In this document: positions 25,907 to 33,700 of the stretch, piece after piece
How positions within the stretch are numbered: the first letter of the stretch is position 1
How the letters are laid out: every line of letters starts with the position of its first letter
NCBI GenBank assembly: GCA_903824295.1
Contig: CAIJWE010000006.1
Coordinates: forward strand, 1 to 47,653
Reading direction: 5' to 3'
Length of the DNA: 47,653 bases
Source of the DNA: an uncultured Chlorobiaceae bacterium
Lineage (GTDB): Bacteria > Bacteroidota > Chlorobiia > Chlorobiales > Chlorobiaceae
Program-made: the position numbers and the translations under genes
Notes under the pieces: model-generated
Told to the model about the DNA's origin: nothing
What the model saw: only the letters and a program-made list of their open reading frames with translations
Database searches by the model: none

Positions 25907-26980
25907 ATGAGTCCCCAGACTAAAAAACATCCTCATCTTGATCGCTTGCTCAAAAAAGCGAAGCCTGTTACTCTTGATCATTCGTCGAAGGTCCTTGTCC
26001 TCAGCGACCTGCACATGGGTAATGGCGGACGGCTTGATGAGTTTCGGCAAAATTCCGAACTGGTTAAGACCATGCTCGAAAGATATTATTTGCCTGAACA
26101 ATATAGTCTTGTGCTTAATGGAGATATTGAAGAACTCTTCAAGTTCTCTCTTGAAAGTATTGCTCACCAGTGGAGTGACTTTTATGATCTTTTTTTAAAA
26201 TTTGGACAAAATGGTTTTTTCTGGAAAACATACGGGAATCATGATGCAGCGCTTCTTGATGAGAGGGAGTATCGGCTTGCTTCATCGCTTGTCGAATCAG
26301 TCAAATTTCATTATGGAGATGAAACACTCCTGCTCTTTCATGGTCATCAGGCCGCGCTGTTTTTGTGGCAAACCTGCTCCATGTTAAGCCGTTCGGTTAT
26401 ATTTTTTCTTCGCTATTTCGCCAAGCCTCTCGGAATAAGAAACTTTTCAGTTGCCTATAACAGTCGGCAACGATTTGCTATTGAGCAATCAATTTATGAG
26501 TTCTCAAACCAGGCGAAGATTGTTTCCATAATAGGTCATACCCATCGCCCCCTGTTTGAATCACTTTCAAAAGCTGATTTTCTGAATTACAGGATTGAGG
26601 AACTTTGCAGGGTGTATTCGACCGCTGATGTCGAAAAACGGGCATCCATCAAGCTGAGCATCGTTGAGCTGAAACGTGAGCTTGACGGATGTTACAAAAA
26701 GGGGAAGGTGACCGGGCTTCGGAGCGGCATTTATAATAATCTCACCATCCCCAGCGTTTTCAACTCCGGATGCACGATTGGAAAGCGTGGTATCACCGCC
26801 CTTGAAATCGAGGGGAGCACTATCAGGCTTGTTTACTGGTACAATGGCAAGCAGAATCGCAAGTTCATCAGTGAAAGAGACAATAGGCCAATGCAGCTTG
26901 AGTCGAGCGGTTTCTCAAGGATTGTTCTGAACGAGGATTCTCTCGACTATGTTTTTTCCCGTCTTCATCTTCTGGCTTGA
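25907..26980 (+). CDS. Metallophosphoesterase (calcineurin-like)
   Basis: A 357-residue cytoplasmic two-metal phosphoesterase. The full motif series is present: VLSDLHMG (DxH), LVLNGDIEELF (GDxxE), WKTYGNHDA (GNHD), LLLFHGHQ (H) and IIGHTHRP (GHTH). About 60 residues after the GHTH motif carry a mainly helical insert (YRIEELCRVYSTADVEKRASIKLSIVELKREL), which may fix substrate choice. The substrate is not evident: such enzymes act on nucleotides, nucleic acids, phosphoproteins or UDP-diacylglucosamine, and this one lacks the short LpxH layout. It stands alone and converges with the SLC13-type transporter gene. Confidence 0.88.
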   Translation: MSPQTKKHPHLDRLLKKAKPVTLDHSSKVLVLSDLHMGNGGRLDEFRQNSELVKTMLERYYLPEQYSLVLNGDIEELFKFSLESIAHQWSDFYDLFLKFGQNGFFWKTYGNHDAALLDEREYRLASSLVESVKFHYGDETLLLFHGHQAALFLWQTCSMLSRSVIFFLRYFAKPLGIRNFSVAYNSRQRFAIEQSIYEFSNQAKIVSIIGHTHRPLFESLSKADFLNYRIEELCRVYSTADVEKRASIKLSIVELKRELDGCYKKGKVTGLRSGIYNNLTIPSVFNSGCTIGKRGITALEIEGSTIRLVYWYNGKQNRKFISERDNRPMQLESSGFSRIVLNEDSLDYVFSRLHLLA

Positions 26981-27050
26981 AGTGCCACTGGAACATGTTC
27001 TGAAACGTTAACGATTTTTGGCGAAACGTATCGCACGAAGCCGATGCATA

Positions 27051-28511
27051 TCATGACATGAGCAATGACATGAGCGAAAAGAGAAGGGCAGTCAAGAGCG
27101 CGGCAATGAGGTTCATGAAAAAACCGGGTATGAGAATCATTTTGAGTGAAACATGTTCAATGCCTCCAAACGCAAGTGTGTTGGCGGCAGTTGCAACTGG
27201 TGTCATGAACGCGCTCGAAGCGGCGATGGTTATGGTCAGCAGCACGAGTATCGGTGAAAGGGAAGTTTGCTGCGCAAAAGCATTTGCCAATGGCGTAAAC
27301 ATGAGTATCAAGGCGGTATTGCTCAAGAGTTCAGAAGAAAAAATGATGATAATGATCAGTGATAGTAACTGTAGAAAATGATTGCCAAGCGGTTTCATTG
27401 CGTTAAATATGGTTGATTTTGCCAACGTCAGCAGATAGCCGTCAACCTCCGGAGTTGCCGGATTATCCCATGCTTTGAGGAGGGGAAACAGAATCATCCC
27501 CACTGCAACGAGCAGGAATATCCCGAAACACGGCAGATCTTTCATGATAAGATTGATTGAAAGAAACGAGTCAGCATTGGGTTTGTCGAGATTTGGTATT
27601 GGTTTGCGAAAAAAATAGTACCAGATGTGGTCAAATAATTGCTGAAGAAATCTCTCTATTGCATGGTAAATCCTGCTGAGAGGGATGTTCATGCGCGACT
27701 CCACTTCTCTACAGAGTCGGCTGATAAATATCAGGGGAAATGCCGAAAGATGAAGCAAAAGAAAAAGGGTATTCATAAAAAGTGCTTCAAGGCTCAAGCA
27801 CCTTTTCGGGATGATTAGAGCAACAACAAGAAATATGATTCCGTAGAGCAGAAAGCAAAGGTCAATACTATTCAGGCCGAAAAGAATCGGTGCTGGTTTG
27901 AAAAAAAATTGCAGGGCGGTCAATGTGCTGATCAGCAAAATGTTGCTTATGAGGAAAAACAGCGGTTTATGAGGCAGAATAGTCGGGGTGCCGCTACTTC
28001 TGGAAAAAATTGATGGAATACTGAATGGTTTTGCCGCAAAAAGAATAATGGTTCGTCCAAAAAAAAGAAGGATTAACGTTGCCGGCACCCCTGCTGCAAG
28101 CCAGGAAAAAAAAGTTATGAGGTGCCGACCCTCAACTGTAAAGAGTTCGGCCAAGGCAATGGCTAAAAGGTTTTGCGGACTTCCGGTAAGCGATGCCATT
28201 CCGCCACAGTTGGAGCCAAAGGTGAGTGCAAGATAGAGCAATGACGCGGCAATTCTTTTCTCATCTCTCAGCTCAACAAGTGAAAGCAGGCGATTGATGA
28301 CGGGAATCATGGAAATCACCACAATGGTATGGGAGATAAAGATAGAGAGTGTATAGGAGATCAAAAGAATTGCTGTTAATAAGGCGCTCAGGTTCTTGCC
28401 TGTGTGACGGAGCAGAAGTTCGATCAGCCTCTGATGCACACGGGCAGCAACCAGCATTTCCGAAAGCAGAAATCCGGTCAGTATAATAACGCTGTTTTGA
28501 AGGAGATTCAT
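27051..28511 (-). CDS. SLC13/DASS-type membrane transporter
   Basis: About 486 residues from the ATG at 28511, supported by GAGGG 6 bp upstream; a TTG start at 28529 is open but less likely. There are around ten to twelve hydrophobic helices. FGSNCGGMASLTGSPQN corresponds to the conserved helix-hairpin motif of the divalent anion:Na+ symporter group, and ITIAASSAFMTPVATAANTLAFGG matches the second SNT-like repeat (usually SxAFMLPVxTPxN). The substrate could be sulfate, a dicarboxylate or phosphate; the sequence does not decide. The central loop (LCREVESRMNIPLSRIYHAIERFLQQLFDH) is an unusual cytosolic insertion. It is divergent from the acyltransferase gene. Confidence 0.82.
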   Translation of the reverse strand: MNLLQNSVIILTGFLLSEMLVAARVHQRLIELLLRHTGKNLSALLTAILLISYTLSIFISHTIVVISMIPVINRLLSLVELRDEKRIAASLLYLALTFGSNCGGMASLTGSPQNLLAIALAELFTVEGRHLITFFSWLAAGVPATLILLFFGRTIILFAAKPFSIPSIFSRSSGTPTILPHKPLFFLISNILLISTLTALQFFFKPAPILFGLNSIDLCFLLYGIIFLVVALIIPKRCLSLEALFMNTLFLLLHLSAFPLIFISRLCREVESRMNIPLSRIYHAIERFLQQLFDHIWYYFFRKPIPNLDKPNADSFLSINLIMKDLPCFGIFLLVAVGMILFPLLKAWDNPATPEVDGYLLTLAKSTIFNAMKPLGNHFLQLLSLIIIIIFSSELLSNTALILMFTPLANAFAQQTSLSPILVLLTITIAASSAFMTPVATAANTLAFGGIEHVSLKMILIPGFFMNLIAALLTALLFSLMSLLMS

Positions 28512-28708
28512 CGTTGACCCTCTTTTCAATTCATCATGGTACCGAAAGCATCATCATACTACAGCTTGCTTCTCCCGGCACAAAGAGTGAAAGCAAAGTT
28601 CACAGAAATGTTGCATGGCCGTAACTTTTCCCCAACACTATTTTGTTTTTTTACAGTTGTGCAGTTTAAGGTTCTCCTGGGTCATGTATCGGGTACTGAA
28701 AGAGTCTT

Positions 28709-29500
28709 GTGAAAAATATTTATAAACGTTTTTTCAAGCCGCTTCCATTTTTATCTCGAAGCAGGGCTCTCCTGCTGAGGATTTTCATGCTTCCAAATTT
28801 TCTGTTAACCAGGGCGTATGGTCTGGAAAATCTTTCTGGAGTCGAGAGCGCGAGCATTTATGTTTTCAACCACAATAATTCTCTTGAAGCCTTGATGGTA
28901 CCGGCGCTGCTTATGTATCATCTCGGCGGCCGCAGTATCAGCTTTGTCATTGACTGGATGTACGGCAAAGTGCCCATTCTTGGCTCTTTGATGAATATGA
29001 TTGATCCCGTCTATGTCTATCACAAACGTTCCACTCTTTCCTGGATAGAGGCAATAAGGCCGCTGGCACCTTCCACTGGTACCATAGAACGTTGCGCAGA
29101 GAAGCTCCGGGCAGGTTGCAGTATCGGGATTTTTCCAGAGGGAAAGCGCAACAGGGATCCGGAAACCCTGGTCAGGGGGAGATCGGGCGTAGGTCATATC
29201 GCCTTGCAGAGCGGAGCGCCTGTTATTGCGGTTGGAATTGATTTCATCAGCAGAATAAACAGGGGAAAAATTCCGATTCTCGGCAGAACAATTGTCAGGA
29301 TCGGTCAGCCGATTATGTTCCTGCAGCAGTCGGAGAGATACCGTGCAATGATGCCTTCAGTTTCGGGGTACAGCAGGCAGCACTCTGAACGAAACCGAAT
29401 GGCCGCCGAGGTCACCCACGAGATCATGCTTTGTCTTGCAGAACTTTCCGGCAAACGATACCGTGAGCCCTCTCCGCGGAACAGATACAGCTTTTCATAA
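28709..29500 (+). CDS. PlsC-type lysophospholipid/O-acyltransferase with an HX4E motif
   Basis: A 263-residue acyltransferase beginning with GTG. It has the four PlsC blocks: FNHNNSLEAL (H55-X4-E60 in place of the usual H-X4-D), the YGKVPILGSLMNMIDPVYVYHKR block, IFPEGKRNRD (142-150) and GAPVIAVGIDF. The first 35 residues are hydrophobic and basic, consistent with membrane association. The D-to-E change in the catalytic dyad is noteworthy but conservative. It sits 23 bp before a FeeM-like N-acyltransferase gene. Such pairs (O-acyl plus N-acyl transferase) build acylated amino acids or aminolipids, as OlsA/OlsB do for ornithine lipid. That role is inference. Confidence 0.85.
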   Translation: MKNIYKRFFKPLPFLSRSRALLLRIFMLPNFLLTRAYGLENLSGVESASIYVFNHNNSLEALMVPALLMYHLGGRSISFVIDWMYGKVPILGSLMNMIDPVYVYHKRSTLSWIEAIRPLAPSTGTIERCAEKLRAGCSIGIFPEGKRNRDPETLVRGRSGVGHIALQSGAPVIAVGIDFISRINRGKIPILGRTIVRIGQPIMFLQQSERYRAMMPSVSGYSRQHSERNRMAAEVTHEIMLCLAELSGKRYREPSPRNRYSFS

Positions 29501-29523
29501 GATAACCAAACCAAGGAGCCTTT

Positions 29524-30186
29524 ATGTCCAGTGTAACCGTTCTCAGGATTGAAAGTGCTGGCGATCGTGCTGGCGCACTCGAAGTTATCAGGCAGGTTTT
29601 TTATGAAGAAAAAAACTGGATCAATACGGTTCAGAACCAGATTCCTGATGAGCTTGCGGGAAACGCCGGTTTTTCATGGTTTCTGGCAAAAGTAAACGGT
29701 CGACCTGCAGGTGTGCTCCGCCTGCTTTATGACCCCTCTTTTGACCTTCCCGAAGAGTACGATGTGAAGTTCATGCCGGGCATTACGGTTGAAAAACTGA
29801 AAAGCGCCGGTAGATATGTAGAAATCGGAAGGTTCATGATTCTTGAAGAGTTCCGCAGAAAACCGAGGGTAGCCCTCCGTCTCATGCGTGCAGCAACTGA
29901 AGAGGTTATAGAGCGTGATTACACCCATTTTATTACCGATGTGTTTGAAGGTGAGGCGCATTCACCCCTGAACTTTCATACCAGGGTGCTCGGCTTTGAA
30001 ATCGTTGGACAGCATCTGTTTGGTGAGTTGCATTGCAGTTCGACGCGCATTATCCTGATGCTCGATATTCTCAAGCTTTACAGTCGTATCAAAGACAGCA
30101 GAAGCAGAATCTACAACGAATTGACCGGTGGTCTCAGAGGGATTTTGGAACGCAAGGCAGCACTGGGACAGATGACAAGGGGATAG
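29524..30186 (+). CDS. FeeM-like GNAT N-acyltransferase
   Basis: A 220-residue protein of the GNAT/autoinducer-synthase fold. VIRQVFYEEKNWI is the start, then WFLAKVNGRPAGVLRLLYDPSFDLPEEY (strand pair with the GxxxGxLR pattern), YVEIGRFMILEEFRRKPRVALRLMRAATEEVIERDYTHFITDVFEG (acceptor and core) and RVLGFEIVGQHLFGELHCSSTRIILMLDI. This resembles N-acyl amino acid synthase FeeM, which joins an acyl-ACP to an amino acid. An ATG with AAGGAG upstream (29514-29519) sets the start. It follows the PlsC gene closely and precedes the small FAD-lobe protein. The acyl donor and amine acceptor are unknown. Confidence 0.78.
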   Translation: MSSVTVLRIESAGDRAGALEVIRQVFYEEKNWINTVQNQIPDELAGNAGFSWFLAKVNGRPAGVLRLLYDPSFDLPEEYDVKFMPGITVEKLKSAGRYVEIGRFMILEEFRRKPRVALRLMRAATEEVIERDYTHFITDVFEGEAHSPLNFHTRVLGFEIVGQHLFGELHCSSTRIILMLDILKLYSRIKDSRSRIYNELTGGLRGILERKAALGQMTRG

Positions 30187-30256
30187 TAAATGTTGCCATA
30201 TTTCCGGCAACAAAATTGCGCGCATTTATGCGTCATTAAAATAAACGGAGTGCTTC

Positions 30257-30520
30257 ATGTTGCGACTTGATGAATTAAGGGCTGAAATAAAAGGTGAGTT
30301 TTTTTTGCAGGATGAACTGAAAAATCATGATGTCAAAAAAGTTGAGGCTGTGGCAGATATCATTATTAAGCCTGCCGGGAAAAAAGATCTGGTAAAACTT
30401 CTGCGGTTGCTGGAAAAATCCGGGCATCCCCATATCGTTATCAATTCCAAAGGGCGGGTGGTCTTTCCCGACAGACGGTTTCATGGGGCTGTTATTGTAA
30501 CCGATTTAAACAAAGAGTAG
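30257..30520 (+). CDS. 87-residue protein resembling one FAD-binding (PCMH-type) lobe
   Basis: VADIIIKPAGKKDLVKLLRLLEKSGHPHIVINSKGRVVFPDRRFHGAVIVTDLNK follows the first half of an FAD_binding_4 domain: a P-x-(S/G)xxDLVxLLRLxxxxGxPxxxxxxG block, then xGAVIxxxxLN. The Rossmann-like second half and the whole catalytic part are missing, and the stop follows at once. The flavin-binding GxGS loop is replaced by NSKGR, so flavin binding is doubtful. An ACGGAG site precedes the ATG. It lies 70 bp after the FeeM-like gene on the same strand. It is either a decayed oxidase remnant or a small protein that reuses the fold; good start and clean frame favour a real gene. Confidence 0.6.
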   Translation: MLRLDELRAEIKGEFFLQDELKNHDVKKVEAVADIIIKPAGKKDLVKLLRLLEKSGHPHIVINSKGRVVFPDRRFHGAVIVTDLNKE

Positions 30521-30702
30521 AGAATCCCCATCGGGAGCGTTTGGCATACCTCATATTTTTCCAGTAGATAGTGGGTGTAAAGAGAGTTTTCTTTTCTGTA
30601 ACCAAAACGTTTCAGTGCGTTAATAATGGTGATTGGTGAATGCAGTATCATTTTGCTGAAGTTTTTTTGATCATTCAATCAATTAAATCTGGGAGTCCAA
30701 AA

Positions 30703-33700
30703 ATGCCAAATGAAGGTATTTACAAACTGATAAATTCCAGTCTGGATGGGTTGGGCAATAGAGTGAGTTTGTACTTTGATGTTCCGCTTGATTCAATCAA
30801 TCTTCCGCAGACAGGGCAGTTCACCGTAACCAATGGAGGTATGGTTCAGTCTGTCAGCAGCCTCCAGGTGGTTAATAATCAGGTGATTCTGACGCTGGCA
30901 GCCACGCTGGATCTGCATCAGGCAGTCACAGTCTCATATGTAGATTCTACCGCAGGTAATGATGTTAACGCTGTTCAGGACAAAAATGGTAACGATATAG
31001 CATCGTTTCTCAATGTTGAGGTGAGCAACACACTTGGTCTGACTGCAAATGGAGCTGAATCCTTCGCCTTTGCCTCATCAATCTCCCTTGTGGGAGCTGA
31101 AATCTCGGCATTTGATGCTGCGAGTGGGCGACTTTTTGTCACCTCATTTACCGGTTTGCAGGTTATCAGTGTTGATGAGCACCTTCAGATGACGCTCCTT
31201 GGCACCATTGCAATTGGCACTAATGATCTGAACAGTGTTGCGGTTAAAAACGGTATAGTTTCTGTCGCTGTGGCCGCCGCAGACAAGACCCTGCCAGGAG
31301 CGGTCTATTTCCTCGATGCTGACGGGACGGTAGGCGATGCATCGATGATTATTGGCAGCGTCACCGTAGGGGCAAATCCCGACATGCTGACATGCAGTGC
31401 AGACGGCAAAACGATTCTTGTCGCCAACGAAGGTGAAATGGCCAGCATGACCAGTAACCCCGAAGGCTCGGTCAGCATTATCGACCTCAGTAATGGTGTC
31501 GCTGCCGCAACGGTCAACACTGCTTCATTTACAGCGTTCAACGATAAATTTGCAGAATTAAAGGCAGAAGGTGTTCGCCTGTTCGATGGAATTACTGTTG
31601 CCAATGACCTCGAACCGGAATACATCAGTATCTCTCCCGACGGGAAAACCGCGTTCGTAACCCTGCAGGAGAGTAACGCGATTGGCATTCTCGATATCGC
31701 TACAGCCACCTTTACCGATATTGTTCCTCTCGGGTTCAAAAGCTGGCTTGGCCTGCCGTTGGACGGCAGCGACAAGGGCACCTACACACCACGGACAGAC
31801 TTACCGGTATTGGGTCAGTACATGCCTGATGGAATCGGCTCTTTTACAGGTTCTGACGGCAACGCCTACTACATTATTGCCAACGAAGGAGATGATCGTA
31901 GTGATTTCATGTCACCTGATGCCGTGAAGCTTAAAGATATAGGCACTTACGTAGATTCAGTCAGCGGTCATAACTTTTCATTAGACCCTCAGTTGATTGC
32001 AAAGTATGGTAATCTGCTGAGCACCACCGCAATAGGCAACTTGAGAATCTCTCTTGCACCCGGCAACAACGGTGACATTAATGGCGACGGAGTTATCGAA
32101 CAAATTCAGGCTTATGGTGCGCGATCATTCAGCATTCTTAATGCCGAAGGTACTATCGTTTTCGACAGTGGGTCGCAGATTGAGCAGTTTGCGGCCTCAA
32201 CCGGCGCCTTTAATTCGGCTGATCCCGCGACCTCCGGTATTTTTGTTGACACGCGTTCCGACAATAAAGGCCCCGAGCCAGAAGGCATTGCAATCGGGCA
32301 GATCGGGGGAAAAACTCTTGCATTCGTTGGTTTGGAGCGTGGAGCAGGCGCTATCATGGTTTATGATGTAACTGATCCCCGGCATGTCAGTTTTGTTCAA
32401 TCACTGAGTCATCCTGATGATTCAACAGCTCTCACAGGTGATGGGTTGGAGTCCGGGGCCGGCCCCGAAGGGCTGACCTTTGTTTCCGCTGATGCATCTC
32501 CCAGTGGCCAGAATCTACTCTTTGTTTCCAACGAGTATTCAAAAAATGTCAGCCTGTTCACGATAACAAATCTGAACGATGCCCCGACGGTAGAGAGCAT
32601 GATTGCTGATGTATCGACATCTGAAGATGCAGCGTTCAGCCTGATGGTGCCCGTTGGCACGTTCAATGATGTTGATGCTGGTGACAGCCTGACCTACAGT
32701 GCAACACTGGCTGATGGCACTCCACTGCCCTCGTGGCTGAAATTCGACAGTGAACTTCAGGGTACACTGAAATACTCAACAACCGCGACAGATACCTACT
32801 TCGCACAATCAGGGAAGTGGCCATCGACAGACTCAGCATCGGCCATTACGGCTATGGTTACCGGTGAAAAAACGGATGCTGGTAATATTGCATGGCAAAG
32901 CGGTGACCCGGTAAATGGAGAGATTAAGACGATTGCCGAAACATTGCGCGACGATCTTGGCTTTGCCATTGGTGTGGCCAGCACGGTGCCTTTTTCCCAT
33001 GCAACACCCGCAGGAGTTGTAAGCCACAATGTCAACCGCAACAACTATCAGGATATTGCGCACGAAATTCTGTTCGACACACAGCCTGATGTCGTTATTG
33101 GCGGCGGACTGGACGGTTTGTTTGCAAAGGCAGTCACCAACGCAGCGAAGGCTGACACTGATCTTGACAACAATGGCTTCAATGACGACTACGATGCGTT
33201 CAAAGCCGGAACCGATGGAACCGATTACGTTTTTGTCGAACGTGCCAGCGGCACCGATGGCGGTACGGCCCTTGCTGATGCGGCCGCTCAGGTTAACCTG
33301 GCAAATGGGGATAAACTGTTCGGCCTGTTCGGCACATCAAGTGGCAACTTTGAATATTATGAAGTGGCCGATACACCCGGCACGGCCACGCTTACTCGCA
33401 GCACCACCGATGGCACTCCGGGTGTTGATGAAGATCCGACCATGACTGAAATGACATCGGCAGCGCTTTCAGTGCTTAATCAGGATCAGGATGGCTTTTT
33501 TGCGATGTTCGAGCAGGGCGACATCGACTGGACTAACCACGCCAACGATTATGAAAACATGGTGGGAGGTGTTGTTGATCTGGAGAATGCGGTCACAGCA
33601 GCAGAAAATTTGGTCACCTCCGGAACTGAAGGCATGAATTGGTCAAATACCCTGATGATTGTCACCAGCGACCACTCGAACAGCTACCTGCGCCTTCAGG

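Noticed and set aside
30191-30212. TGTTGCC/GGCAACA hairpin between the FeeM-like gene and the FAD-lobe gene
   Set aside because: The stem is real but there is no T tract, and the genes are co-oriented; role cannot be supported.
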